From Blastomyces gilchristii SLH14081 (Eukaryota; Ascomycota; Eurotiomycetes; Onygenales; Ajellomycetaceae): 64,000 nucleotides of DNA. Positions 1 through 12,889 of this stretch are shown here, one piece after another. The translations under genes were made by a program, and so were the position numbers. Positions within the stretch are counted from its first letter, which is position 1. Each line of letters begins with the position of its first letter. Under the pieces are notes generated by a model. That model made no database searches and had not been told where the DNA came from. It saw only the letters and a program-made list of their open reading frames with translations. Location of the stretch: positions 3,601,753 to 3,665,752 of the forward strand of contig NW_003101680.1 in NCBI RefSeq assembly GCF_000003855.2. The letters are read 5' to 3'.

Positions 1-1717
1 TGTTATGCATTCCCCGAGCTTAACAGCTTCCAAATGGTGGATTGGCTCTCTTGGCAAAACCGCGAATCATGCCGTTGTGATGGCTCAGCTTATTATTGAG
101 GGCAAGAGCTACGGCCCTCATCCATTCATCGTACAAATCCGCGACCTGAAGACTCATGAGGCTCTTGAAGGAGTCTATGTTGGTGATATTGGACCTAAGT
201 TCGGCTACAAGTATGGTTTTTTCATTTCTTCTAGCGCTTCATTCGCGGCATGGCTAACCATTTCACAGCACCATGGACAATGGATTCCTTCTTCTGAACC
301 AAGTGAAAATTCCACATGTGAACATGTTGGCACGGTTCTCGCATGTTGACCCCATTACAAACAAGTACGTGCGTTCTGCCGCATCTACTTTGGTCTATGG
401 TACAATGACCTGGGTTCGGTCTACAATTGTACTGCAATCGGGCAAGGTCCTAGCCCGAGGTGTAACGATTGCTACGAGATATTGCGCTATCCGAAGACAG
501 TTCCAGGACCGTGATACAACGGATAAGTCTTCCGATGAGAACCAGGTTCTCAACTACAAGATGGTCCAAATCCGACTTCTTCCCCTACTTGCTGCTACCT
601 TTGCTCTTCATTTTACTGGACGGCGAATGATGGAAATGTATGAGGAAAACCAGAGACAAATGGCCCGCGGTGGTTCAGCAAAGGCAGGAGCACTTCTCCT
701 TGCCGATCTCCACGCCACCTCCTGTGGTCTCAAGGCCCTTGGGAGTTCCGTAGCAGCTGAGGGATTAGAGGTATGCCGACGCGCATGCGGTGGTCATGGC
801 TATAGGTAAGATCCACCCGGTTTGTTAAATTAAGTTTTTGATGTGTTGCACGTATACCCACTCCCCAATAGTAGCTACAGCGGCATCGGTCCATGGTACG
901 CCGATTATCTGCCAACTCCCACATGGGAGGGTGACAACTACATGTTGACGCAACAAGTAGCACGATATGTAAGTTCACCCTCTTTTGGAAATACTACAAC
1001 AATAAAAGAACCGGAATTTACTAACAGATTCCCGTTCAGCTGCTCAAATCTGCTAGAGCTGTCTATGCCAACAATGCCCCTGACAACGACACCAGCCGCA
1101 TTCTCAAGAATTATATTCGCCGCCGAGACATGGGAGCTGCGTTCGACATCCTTGACAATGATGCTGACATCGTAGACGCCTTCGCCTGGCGTACCGCTAA
1201 CCTCACTTTTGAGGCCCTGAAAAACCGTGACGTTGCCAAGCGCTCATGGAACAGCTTGCTCATCGATTTCTGGCGCCTCTCGACTGCCCACTCACAATAC
1301 CTCGTCGTGAAGAACTTCTACGAAAGTGTCTTTGCGCCCTCCACGGCCTCCGCCCTGGATCCTGAAACAACCGCAGTCCTCCACAAACTCTTCCGACTCC
1401 ATGCTCTGTACACCTTGGAGCGCGAGTCCGCCGACTTCTTCACCTCGGGTGCTGTGACCATCCGTCAAATCACCCTCGCCCGGACCAAGGCAGTTGTCAA
1501 ACTCCTTGACGAGATCAGGCCCCATGCGGTCCGGCTCGTTGACGCATGGAAGTTCCCGGACTGGCAGCTTGACAGCTCCTTGGGCCGCTATGATGGCAAA
1601 GTCTACGAGGATCTGTTCCACCGGGCCAGCCAAGAGAACCCTGTCAACAACTTCACGTTCGATCCATACCCATGGAATAACGCGGTGGTGAAGAATGAGA
1701 AACAAAGCAAACTCTAA
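1..1717 (+). CDS. pox1: Acyl-CoA oxidase, peroxisomal (5' end outside window)
   Basis: First step of peroxisomal fatty-acid beta-oxidation: FAD-dependent oxidation of acyl-CoA to trans-2-enoyl-CoA with H2O2 release. The reading frame is open from base 2, so the N-terminal ~190 residues lie upstream. Exons: <1-210, 269-805, 872-968, 1040-1717; each junction has a GT donor and AG acceptor and restores family-typical sequence, for example FGYNTMDNGF across intron 1, [13 protein letters not shown] across intron 2 and [14 protein letters not shown] across intron 3. The visible 506 residues cover the middle beta domain ([16 protein letters not shown]) and the C-terminal acyl-CoA oxidase helical domain. 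The protein ends in SKL, a perfect PTS1 peroxisomal import signal, which confirms the stop codon and the compartment. Which paralogue it is cannot be told from this part alone. Confidence 0.95.
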
Positions 1718-1989
1718 AAATCCACTGCCTTTGGTGGTGTTTCTTCTCATTTCGTTTTATGTTTGATACATGAAATCTGTTTCTGTCATTATCATTGCGT
1801 CTTTTTCAGATCATGGGAGTAACACATTGATATATATATATATAATATATATATAAAGGAAGAGACAAAATGGTATACAAAAACATCCCAAAGAGTAGGT
1901 CCAAGAGAAGCCATCAATGACAGGCCAAAAATTACAGAGATGAAACATTACCAGATTAGCACCACTCACTCACGGCCCCTGGCCCCCCC
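1718..1989. other. Convergent 3' intergenic with AT microsatellite
   Basis: Short spacer between two genes whose 3' ends face each other. It contains an interrupted (AT)n tract at about 1831-1856. No gene is visible. Confidence 0.6.
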
Positions 1990-3605
1990 TTACATCATCG
2001 TCATCATCATCGTCATCATCGCCATAGTCCGCATCATCAAATAAACCCAACCACCACCAGCCACTACCACCACCCTCCCCGCCCCATTCTCCGGCGCCAT
2101 CTTCCCAACCACCGCCGTCCCCCGCCCTTCAGCTGAAATCGTACAACGAATCTGCTCACAAACAAACCCATCCGGACAACACCCGCCGCCCGCACTAGCC
2201 GCACAGCTCGTCCAGCCCCCTGCACACCTCCTCCTCCCCCCGTCGCCACCAGGAAAGGTCACAGATGCACTAGGATCAACAGGGATAACGACCGTGGCGC
2301 CGTTGTCATCCACGATTGTGGTTGAGGAGATCGGGGGGCAGGATGTGGGGTTGCAGTCGCGGCCGGGTCGGCAGCAGCCGCCGTGGTAGATGGCGCTGCA
2401 GGCGTAGAACCCCACGGGGCAACCGATTATGGTTGGGGTTAGGGTTGGGGTTGGGGTTGTAGGTGGGGATGCGGTGATGGTCGTTATGGGGTTGGAGGTT
2501 GGGCGGACGGGTGGGTCCATTGGTTCTGTAGATGGTGGTGGCGGTGTTGGTGGCGGCGGCGGGGTTGCCGTGACGGTTGTTGTTGAGATATATATGCCTA
2601 TGGCTCGTTGGTTAGTTTTTCAGGGGGAATAGATAAAGGTGATAGTTAATATAAATATATATATATGTAAGCAGGCTGAGGAGGAAATGAAATGGGCATA
2701 GGAAACATACACCCCTGATCCACACACGAGTATCCCGGGATACAACACCCACCCCCTGGATTATCAGGACAGGGACTATACCCATACGCACACATGTTTA
2801 AATCGCCCGAACAGCTCTCTCCCGCCCCGCAGCATCCCACATCCCCCAATCCCGTGTCCTTCACAAACACACATTTGCTCCCCTTTCCACAACAGCTATT
2901 CGGCCGGTTGATGTATGTGCATGGTTCCGTATCAAGAGGGCATTTAAACCTTCTTTTCCCAAATATGAGGTCTTGGCCCCTCGCCGTCCACCGCGATAAA
3001 GAGCGGCCAAGGAGGGGTACTGACATTGCTCTTCCGCCCCCTCTGTCTTCTTGATATTTCATGTTCCCATGCAATGGGAACGGTGGGGATAATGATGAAT
3101 CTATGGAGGTATTCATCCAGACATCCACCTCATCATGATTATCAGGGCCATTCCCCAGACCACGGCCCGTCAATCTGCCAAAATCTTCATCATTCAGCGT
3201 CCGTCCTGTACGGCGAGGACGCTGTTGTTTCCGTCCTACATTTCCCCCATCGCCACCACCACCACCACTAGCAACAACATCGCCATCGCCATCGCCATCG
3301 CCATCGAAATACCAAAAATCCAACCAAAACTTCTCCCCCTCGTCGTCCGTCATTTTCCTCACACCCGCCATTGACTGGCCAGCCAGTCGTCGCTGAATGT
3401 CCCCATCGCGATTCACTAGACTTTCCTGTGCGATGCTGCTAGTGGCATGGGAGATGTTGTTATAGTTAGTATTGGCGATATCCGTTGCGGCATTTGCGGG
3501 CGATATTAGCAGTAGGTGTAGTAGTAGTAGTTGTAAGGTAGCGCAGAGGAGGAGGACGAGGAAGTGGTTGGACAAGGGACGGGGAGCAGGGTGGTGAAGT
3601 CGCAT
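1990..3605 (-). CDS. Secreted protein with four cysteine modules, possible GPI anchor
   Basis: Two exons: complement of 2711-3605 and 1990-2597. The donor is a perfect GTATGT, and the split codon rebuilds the last cysteine of the second module. About 500 residues from the first ATG; an upstream in-frame start is only a TTG. The N-terminus has a hydrophobic leader ending near PANA (signal peptide). A low-complexity Asp/Gly stretch follows, then cysteine modules. Modules 2, 3 and 4 share exactly the spacing C-x6-C-x7-CC-x5-C-x4-C (starting CAYGYSPC, CPVGFYAC, CAGGWTSC); module 1 is a longer variant with two CC pairs. A Pro/Thr-rich linker separates modules 2 and 3. The C-terminus (VVVVAGGGWVYLMM) could be a GPI signal, but it is followed by an odd Met-rich tail from an ATG-type repeat. 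Related cysteine-rich wall or secreted proteins are common in ascomycetes. Function unknown. Confidence 0.8.
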
Positions 3606-5010
3606 CGGGGATTCAGGGCTCAAGTTCCTTCCTCCTTGTGAGCGAACTAATTGGTTCGTTCCCGATGGCTAAGTTAAGTAAATAAGTTATTAATAGCTCA
3701 GCCCTGTGGGACTGGACTGACTGGGATAGTATTCTCGCGGTGGCCGGGGGATAATTTATATATCTATAATAGGGAGTGAGAGTGTGTATTCTGCACCTTG
3801 GCAAAGAGTGAGAGAATCAAAAAGAGCGAGATGTCTTAGAAGAGAGAGATATATATATATATATTGTGCAATGTAGATGTAGTTAGTTATGCACCACCAT
3901 ACTATACTACTGTACATTTATGGGTGGTCGTGTCGTGTGGACAATCTTCAATCTTCCCCGCTGCTCTGGTCAGCTATTTAGGACGCGATGGCGGAAGAGG
4001 AGGGAGGATGTTTAAATAAAATCAATGGCTCTGGTGCTGGCGCCTTTGTACACATTTCCATGCAAGCCATGTAACTTAGTTGGTTGGAATTGTTGGCAGT
4101 GGGATGTCAACAATACAATATCTTGATTCCAGAAATTCCTGTATTCAATTAAGGTGGTTGTTTATTTACTTGAGATCTCACTATTTAGTTATACAAATAG
4201 TTTCACTCTCAACACTCAGTTGCACCCACCTATAGCTTCAATCAAAAGCCATTTTCAAGTTATTTATTCACTCTCTTCTCACCATTATTTATTCAATTTT
4301 TTTTCCTTGCTACTTGTTTCTTGTTTCTTGTTTCTTGTTTCTTGTTATCTCTCATGCCGATCCGATCCATCACCAACTGTATCCAAGATTTGGCTATGTT
4401 ATGTACATACATGTACCACTGATCCAATACAGAGTCCATCCCCATTCCACCTGGCAAAACCAAGTACAAATCACTCGAGCCTGTAAGCGTGGTCTCAAAA
4501 CAAAAAAAAAAAAAAAAAATAGCGAGGGAAAACAAATTGAAAATGATGGCGATTGATCGAAGAGAGAGAAGATTGACATAGCAGTCAATTATTTTTGGCA
4601 ACAGCCTCAGGCGAGAAAATGCGCTCTCAGACAGCAAAATATCAGTCTAGAACCAGCCCAAAATCTCAGCCCTCTTGCGTATGTATATATTATGAGTACT
4701 TTCTACGTTGCATGCGTCCAATCCATACCACTGGCTGAATGTCACCACTCTCCTCCTGTGTCATCCCCGGGACGACGGACGACGATTGAACAAAATCGAA
4801 ACATCTAAGAATAGTACGTTTCCAGCTGCAGAACAGAATGGAGAAAAAACGGGTGAGGCGTGGAGAATTATAAACAATTAAGTATATACATATAAAAGAA
4901 GGGGGCAAAATTTTAATCTAATTTGTCCACATGTCATAAGAAAGGAAATGGGCACCATAAAAATTTCATCGAAACTTCGTTCCATCCCCCTTTCTCGTAT
5001 AAACGCTACC

Positions 5011-5034
5011 TACCTACCTATGTATAGGTAGGTA
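5011..5034. repeat. Short palindrome (10-bp arms, 4-nt loop)
   Basis: Arms TACCTACCTA and TAGGTAGGTA are perfect inverse complements around TGTA. It lies in intergenic DNA well downstream of BUD6. It may be a chance product of a CTAC microsatellite. Confidence 0.7.
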
Positions 5035-5919
5035 CACAGCCAACAAAAGCCTAGCCAGCCAGCCAGCCTCTGCGTTTGCTGGTGTAGCTATCGCATTTCT
5101 CGTACACGCCCGTAAAAATAGACTTCAAAATTCAATAAAAGGAGAACAAACGAAGAGGAGCTAGGAAATAAGCCGTAGGGTGTTGGGAGAGTGTATATAT
5201 GATGGAAGATAAAAGGGAAGCAGACTGTAAATAAGAAAGTGTCTCTGGGGTATCGATAACAACGGAAAGAAAGAAAATGAACATTGGCAGGAAAGAAAAA
5301 AAGGGAAAAGAAAAAGAAAAGAAAAAAAGAAAACATGGCTCTGTATCCAAGCAAATAAAATGTAAAGATTATGGGGACATAGGGTTCGACGCGAGAAGGC
5401 CAAATAAGGAAAAAAGAAATGTCAGAGTACCAAAACTTCCCACGATAACAACCGCTAGCAACAGCAACAAGGAGGAAAAAGGCGGAGGGTTATGTAAAGC
5501 CGCAGCGTTGTGACACGGCATCTAAGGATTCTAGGTTTATTATCCGGGGTATCGAGTGTTTCAATTAGCATTAACAAAAACCAAAAATCAAAAACCGCAC
5601 AAGATTAAACTAAAAAGAAGAAGAAAATTTAAAATATGTAAAATGTGATATACCCAGTCATGGTAATGGCCCCGCTCGATCTATGGGCAATAAACGTCTC
5701 AAAGATAACGTTTCGGTGCCAAAGGAAGTAAACAGCGGGTCGGGGTTGGGGGTTAGATTGGAGGAGGTTAGGAGGGGAGCAAGGGGGAACTGGGAGATTT
5801 GGTGCCAGCGGGGAGATTCTGCCAACATTCAGTTGAATATGGACGTGAGCCAAGATGAGCGTTTGCGATCGGAAGCTAAGTTAAGTCCCCGCAACAGTTC
5901 AAAATGTTAGAACAACAAC

Positions 5920-5920
<1 letters not shown>

Positions 5921-5961
<41 letters not shown>

Positions 5962-5982
5962 CAAAACCCAAAACCCAAAACT
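5921..5982. repeat. A39 tract followed by CCCAAAA repeats
   Basis: Thirty-nine adenines are followed by three CCCAAAA units just beyond the BUD6 stop codon (T-rich in the BUD6 sense). The unit is not the fungal telomere repeat (TTAGGG). Confidence 0.8.
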
Positions 5983-6057
5983 CTCTATTCCCTCTTGGGA
6001 TCCCATTTATAATATACGCAGCGTAATATAGATATATGATGAAAAATTTCCGCTGCT

Positions 6058-9000
6058 CTACATACCAGGAGCAGTTGACGATTTTGGCGACTTCGCAGCT
6101 TCATCCTTTGTAGGAGCAGGGCCATCGCTAGCACCAGAACCACGGGCGCCGCTTCGTTTACCAGCTGATGAGGGATTCGCATGCTCTTCCCCTGGTCCCA
6201 CGGTTTTAGCTGACTCGGGATTATCCACCTCGGGTGGTTTGTCATCAATAGGAGGAGGGCTTGTAGCCGTGGATGTGGCGGCCTCAACGTTCTGTTCTGA
6301 CTCAGGAACAATTCCGTTCATGCGCTCCCATACCTCCTTTCGTATCCGGTCTTCTTTTGCTTTCCGCATCCGTTCAATCTCTTCGAAGCCACCGCTCTTC
6401 TTCAGTTTTCCCTCCTCAACGAATTTACCTAACTCCTTTTGGAGCGGACCGACACGGCGGGTCTCCAACTCTTTCTGCCTTGCTTTCTCGGCACGTTCTA
6501 TGGCTTCAAGCCGATTTTCGTGGTTGGGTTGCAGTGCTCTTACTTCTCCTAGGAGGTAATCCTTGGCCTTCATAGGGTCGAGTGGCTCATCGATGGGGAA
6601 ATTGCGAGATACATTTCTCAAACCGTGGGGTCCAGGGGTCGTGTTCGAGTTAGAGTCCAGACTTTGTTGTTTTGTGGCTTGTTCCACAAGCCCAAATGTC
6701 TGTGTAGCCTTTTCGAGATCGTCCTCAAGGTCAATCACGAGATCTTCTTGCATTGTGAGTTGATCCCTCTCCTCACACACAAGCTGCAATTCTTTCTCCC
6801 AGATCTTAGTCCATATCGGTTTCTCTCGCTTAAGGAACTCCTGCATCTTTTTCAATTCCTTCGTCACAGCACTGATATCACGGCCTACGGCTTCCAATTG
6901 TCTTGGTAGCGGCCGGACACCACGTGTAACAACATCCTTCCGAAGATCCTCAACGAGATCTTGAAGATCATCCACACGAGCGACGATCCTCTCAGATTCG
7001 TCAGCAAGTTCCTTCTTCCCTGCGTTCACGCGAGCACGGCCTGCATCACCCTCAAACGACGGCACAGTCATCTCATTCGCCGCATTCTTTACAGAGCTAG
7101 CCTTGGATCGGATTGAGCCCATAGAGTTTGATATATCAACTGTGAAACTCGTATACGTCTGGCGTAGCACGGCAAGATCACGACGAATATCCTGAAGTTC
7201 GGCAATATGGTTTCCACCACCTGACATTGGACCGTCGGACGTAACCCTAGATTTGGATGTTGCTGCGGGGGGCGGAGCTGAAGCAAGGCGAGCAATCTCT
7301 TTCGCAGCTTCTGACTGACGGTCAGTTAAACGTTGGATAGATGAGCCTTGTCCATCAACAATTTCACGAACTCCTTCAATCAAACGGCGGAGACCGCCAA
7401 CTCCATCATCGAAATGCTTCTTCACCTCGTCTAGCGGCTCAACGTTCAACACAAGGACTGATCGATCTTTTACGTCACTCAAGTCTTCCAGTTCATGTCG
7501 AACCCCAGAGACGGGATCTTGAAGGTAAATTTCTGGTAAATCTACACCATTGTTGTGAGTATTCCAAGCGAATTTTTCGATAAAGGCCAACTGTAGTCTG
7601 CCAAGAGTTAACTCCGAATAACCTTCCGGCAGGACGTATTTCTTAATCTTGCTTCTATACTGTAGGAAGAGTGTTATTTCTTTGCTTGGAGGAGGTGACG
7701 ACTCGGGAGTAAACTGGCCAGCTGGCGAATTGTCGGAGCTCGTAGACGCAGTTTTAGCATGTTGAGTCCCGTTCGCGGGTGCAGATTGCTGTCCCGTGCT
7801 CTTCCCTGATGGACCCTCGAAGGTCTCTGAACCCGAGTCCCGCTCTAAAATATGGGGTAGCGCAGGGAGAGAGCCACCGACTGTTGGCATATCTCTCGAC
7901 TCATAACGGCGTGGAGAGCCAAGCTTGTCAGTCGGAGTTTTGGGCAACGGACCATCGTCTTCAGTCGATGCCACTGATGTATCGAGTTGCGGTTTCTTCA
8001 CTGGTTCTCTACGGTCCGGGGAGGAAGTGGTTTGGCCAAGGGCTGATTCAAGAGTCCGATTATTCGAGCGCTGTTTGCTGTGAAGATATGATCCACGGAG
8101 GCGCACAGCATTCATTGATTCACGGACATCGCGTCCTCGATTCGGAACTGGCGAATTCTGTGAAGATGGAATTACAGGAACACCATTAGGAGATGGACCC
8201 AGGTGCTTTTGTATCTGATATGCAGAGAATCTCCTCGACGCTCGTCGTTCCAGTTCGCCACTTCTTTGTAGCATTCCAATGGCGTCGTTTTGTTTAGAGG
8301 TTGGAGGCGTGGGCGGTGGTGGATGAGGGAAATCATGCGCGGAAAAACTGGGGGGATTGTCGTAGCGAGGTCCGTTCATGCTCTGGTCAGGATATGTAGG
8401 CATAACAGGGATATTCTGCATAGCACTACTTGACAAAGACGAACTCGAAGAAGCAGCTGACTTTTGCGGGTCTCTTTTTGAAGCTTCCCTTTCAGCAAAA
8501 GATTGTCCATGGCGGTCATTAGACCAGTTGGAAGAAGAGTTGTTTCTGGAAAAGCCCGTATCTCCATAACTTTTCATTGCATTATTTTGGCGAGATAACT
8601 CTTGTTGTCGTTTCGGTGGTAACTGAGATACGGATGGAGTCTCGTCCATGGTCTGATTTAGACTATTATCTCCGCTTCCCACGCTGCCAGCGCTCCCATG
8701 GCGTGCTGTTCTGGGCAAGCTGTCCTTCATCTGCCTCGACCGCAACTTAGCCTGTTTTTTCTTGAGCCCCTGGAGTAAATTGATAATGATGTCCCGTATG
8801 CGCGGCAGGTACCGATCCAGGCTCTCTGGCGATGCATTTTGGCTGAGGGTGTCTTCAAGAATTGTCCGAAGGAGATCAGGCACGGGTCCTAAGTCTGATG
8901 TATCCACCCCAATAGCTCCAAAAGCTCTACAGGCCAAGTTGAACTCGTATCCCAAACGCACATAGACGTCCGAAACCTCGCTTTCCGACGCACGTTGTCG

Positions 9001-9510
9001 TGACCATTGTGTGAGAGTCTCTAACAACTGCTTTGTCGCAACTAAAAGGTGGGTAACGCTCTTTTCTATCTGTGAGAGCTGTTTGTCCGGCTGTTGCTGT
9101 CCATGAAAGAAGACCGTCCGTTAGCATATGAATACCACAAAGGAGCAAAGGAGAAGTATATCCGTTTGCAGACCAATCCCTCAAAGCAAACGTCATGCAA
9201 AAAAGCACATGGGCATAGTGCATTATTATGAAAGCGGGGGACAGGAAACGTAGAGATGTAAAATATATAAGCGTACCGCGCTGCGACTTAAAGAGGATTT
9301 GCCTGACCCGGAAGAGGCTCTTGTGCCCACGGGTTGACTCATGTTTGCAGCATCACCAGCAGAAGCACCACCACCACCGCTCCCACCACCTCCTCCGCTG
9401 GAGAGAGACGCTGACAGCATCTGCTGAACCACGGGCGAACGAGCACGATCGAAAGCGGGAGAACGTATACGGCGAGATCTAGACTGGGAGGACGAAGAAG
9501 AAGAGTCCAT
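6058..9510 (-). CDS. bud6: Actin-interacting protein 3 / BUD6 polarity factor
   Basis: Exon 1 is complement 9277-9510, exon 2 complement 6058-9096; the phase-0 junction joins a Ser/Gly-rich leader to QQPDKQLSQIEKSVTHLL. About 1,090 residues. BUD6/AIP3 binds actin and formins and assists actin cable nucleation at growth sites and septa (established for the family). Visible: the N-terminal AIP3-type helical region (residues ~80-185), a long disordered Ser/Pro-rich middle, then the conserved AIP3 core from about residue 540 (ITLFLQYRSKIKKYVLPEGY), rich in predicted coiled coil and ending in a Lys/Glu-rich helix and a disordered tail. The start is the first ATG; an upstream GTG in frame is ignored. 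The acceptor is a tandem CAGCAACAG, so a two-residue splice variant is possible. Confidence 0.9.
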
Positions 9511-10470
9511 GTCTCTTGGCAGCACAGAAAAGGCACAGCTGGTTGTGCTATGGATATGGTGTGAGTTGGGTGATTTTGGGTTGTGGTCGTTGGGCTGGGG
9601 AAAGGAAGGAATGGAGGCGTGGATACCAATTACGGGGCTGGTATGGCTGTTACGCCGTTGCAGCTCGGCTGGCGGGAAGCGGGTTGACTGACCACCCGTT
9701 AGCCTGGATTCAATACGGTATGGCTGGGTACAGTTTACCTACACCAATCGCCAATCACAGGCCATATTTGGGGGTGCAGGTCATGTGATGCCGTCCTGAA
9801 ACAGCAAGGCGTCACTTGGCAACTTAGTCACGTGAATTCTTGGCGATGTGACAGCCTGGACTTATCACATGCCAAAGCAAACGCATACACCAACCAACAA
9901 GGGTGTATATGTACAGTACAGTACATACTGCACACCATGAACATGTCTTCTTTTTGACCAAGTCATAGTTTCTATTTTGCGACCCTTGAAGTTTGTACTG
10001 AATGTATTACTATTGCACAGGTTCGTCAGAGAGCCCCTGCATCTGCACATTAAAACCTCTCTTAAGACACTGTGCGACCAACTTCCCCTTGTCCACCGAC
10101 CAGTTTCCAAGGACCATCTCAAGGCAACAATCACCATGTCTCTCAAATGACACCCTTGAAATGACACTCGCAGGCCAGACATTAAATCCATGTTCTCAGA
10201 AACCCGGGCAAAACGTGGAGTAGGAATCGAGCCATGCATTCAGCTACCTAGCGATGGAAAATCTACTAACGTTACGTTGTAGTGTGGAGGTGCTAGCGCA
10301 ATGGCTCATATTGACGGGGGGCGTCTACCAACCTTGCCAACATCTACTGCTAGACGGAGGTTCTTTCCCTTGGCCTCTTTTATATGCGGTTAACTAGGCA
10401 AAGCAGAGTGGCAGAGACATTTCTCTGTTAAAAAGGACATGTATTTTTAGCTGAAAACTACCAAATCCTT

Positions 10471-12306
10471 TACGGAGTAGAATGAGCTGTGATGTAGTCT
10501 TCAATGACGTATTTCGTTGAACATCTCCCCAAGTTGAGCCGCCACGGCGATAAAGTTAGTTTTTAATTTCTAAATTCAATAGAGTTCATTAATCTAAAAA
10601 CTAGATACATTGGATTTGACTTTATTCTCTGCTTGAAAGCTTCTGTGGAATGAAAAGGAAAAGCATTGGTTACTGAGTCGAGCTGGGATCTGTAGATGGG
10701 TGTAAAAGCAATGAGCTTCCTCAAGCTCCAAAGTATGTTCTGTTGGCGGCTCTGAATGTTCTTGAGGTCAGACTCTCTCGTTCATCCGCATGTGTTTGGT
10801 TGGTTGGTCATGGCTGTTGGGTTTCAGGTTTTCATTGCCACCTTTGTTTGGGTGGTTCCTCGCATGACTGCTCTTCTGTGGTGAAATGGCACCATGTCGG
10901 AAATAACCATACTACCTAGGTAAACAATAGAAGAACTCACTGATAATTAGATAGGGGGTGAAGCTCTTCAGCTGTATGAGTGAGCAAGTGGGATATCTTT
11001 CCTCACTAGAGTTCCACCAAGGCCGTGAGTGTCAAAATACCATTTGAATAAATTTGAACCGTCAGCCCTTATACCATCTCTGCCCAAAATCGAGGTTCGC
11101 AGGCCCTCGCCTGAAGCCGCTTAATATACTCCGGATCATGCCAAGGATCTTGTTGCTTGCACTCCAACAATGAGGCTGGCAAGTGAGGCGGGTGAAAAAG
11201 GACGCCAAAGCAAGCAAGCAAACAGTATGGTAGATGGATGTGCGAGTAGACCGTAGCACAGAGGCCGCCTTATCGTCTGAGGTTTTTTCCTTAACCCAAT
11301 CACTTTGGAGATCTGCTCATGAAATCTGGTTGAATGTTCTCCCCGCACCAACTAAAGGTATTCAATAGTATGTAGCATTCGCTTTTAGCAGTTAAGAGGC
11401 ACAAAGGCGAGAGAGAGTGCTCCAGAAGCTTCCCGGAGACCTAGGAGTTAAAATTAATGCATTATGAGTTTCCCTTTGAACAATTCTCAGCCGCTCAAGA
11501 ATTCTACTTATTCTCAATTCTCTTACAGATTTTTTCTGTTCTATCTGCTGTGTATTATGAGATAAATAGAGAAGCTTTTGTTATCAATTGAAGTCAAAAA
11601 AAAATTTTTTTTTTTAAAAAATTATCTATTTATAGTTCTTAAACTCAGCTTATAAAATAATCAGATCTGTGGTATTCTACTCCGTATAGTCTCTGTGATT
11701 AACACTGATAGCAGAAGAGAGAAATACAGTGCTGTCACTCTTCATATTATAGATTCTGCAGTTATGATAGTTATACAAGTCACTCTTATAAGACAGACAG
11801 ACTAGTAATAAGTTTAAACTTCGGGCGCGGCTGGCAAGGAGCCATTCGCTTGCGGTCTTTTTTTCAACCATGACATTGTTACTGATATTATTATATTACT
11901 GATAAAGAGTACTTGATATAAAATGATGAAGATATTTATATTGAATAAGCTTTTTCTTTTCTGAAGACTACTTCAAAGGGAAGAGTTCAAAGGCAGTCAT
12001 GGTTATAAGCTGCCAGACTACAATCCCCTCTTATCATAAGTACGGAGTAGTGGCTTGCTTACTCCTGTCCCCGGCGCCCGGGGCCTATTGTTACAGTAAC
12101 AGAAGAGTGAGAATGAGGTTGATGATAGCAGTTGGTTCTCACACAACTTAATGAAATCTTTGAAGCGTGATTTTTACTTTTATTTTTTATCTTTATTTTG
12201 ACTAGATATCAAACCACACCTTCTGCTGCTGCTGAACATTTATTAATCAGCAGGAATTTTTTAAGAGCAAAGAGGAAAATTCATTTCAGAAAGAAAGTAC
12301 TCCGTA
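10471..12306. repeat. Cluster of four TACGGAGTA motifs
   Basis: Perfect copies at 10471-10479 (+), 11678-11686 (-), 12041-12049 (+) and 12298-12306 (-). They alternate in orientation, giving two head-to-head pairs. The first pair shares 13 bp (TACGGAGTAGAAT), the second about 9 bp. They may be the ends of decayed small DNA elements; no target-site duplication is obvious. Confidence 0.5.
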
Positions 12307-12847
12307 CAACTCTATCTATCAGGCATTAACCCGTTTGATACTGAGAGGATGTGTATTGTGTAAGTTACTGATATGTAAATACACGTTTCTTGGAGCAAAG
12401 AATTAAAACCTTGATACATTGAGTTTGGCGGAAGAATTACCTGAGACAGGCCCTGACAAATTGACAATACCATGGTGACGCGCCAGGTCAATCTGGGAGC
12501 CATTCCCGATATGGCTAAGGGATGGACAAATCCGCGGCGGGACAGTTCTCAAAGCGGCAAGGGGGATCGAGCAGTGCTCGTTAATTGGCGGATGGCGTTG
12601 GGCTAAAAACGAAGCAAGATCAAACTCAAAAAGAAAAATACGGTTTGGCGGGAACTGAATGAAGTACGTCACAAACTCTGACGGTACCGTATTTACGATA
12701 CTGCCCGAGTCTTTCGCAAGTTTGCTGGCTTCCTCCGCCCAATCTTCGCTCTTTTCTTCTCGTTGCGGCTCTCTTTTTTCCTATCTCAGACCTCAACTCA
12801 ACCCTCAACTCTCAACTCCCCGCTTCTCCTCCCTTCCTCTCCCATAT

Positions 12848-12889
12848 CTTCTTCTTCTTCTTCTTCTTCTTCTTCTTCTTCTTCTTCTT
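12848..12889. repeat. (CTT)n microsatellite in PBP1 leader
   Basis: About 14 uninterrupted CTT units within the pyrimidine-rich DNA upstream of the PBP1 start codon. Probably transcribed as 5' UTR. Confidence 0.85.

Larger units (their letters stand above)
3606..6057. other. Intergenic, 2.4 kb, low-complexity tracts
   Basis: Lies between the 5' end of the cysteine-module gene and the 3' end of BUD6. I see no gene. It holds an (AT)n tract at 3848-3864, a 7-bp TTGTTTC-type repeat at about 4312-4345, an A-run at 4501-4519, a hairpin at 5011-5034, purine-rich DNA at 5270-5335 and an A39 run at 5921-5959 followed by CCCAAAA-type repeats. Confidence 0.6.

Noticed and set aside
5921..5982. A39 plus CCCAAAA repeats as a telomere-like or retrotransposon tail
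   Set aside because: Unit differs from fungal TTAGGG; no retroelement coding sequence or target-site duplication nearby.
9865..10239. 124-codon minus-strand ORF with VALRWSLETGRWTRGSW, looked at as a transposon relic
   Set aside because: Could not be tied to any transposase, reverse transcriptase or gag motif; too short and isolated.
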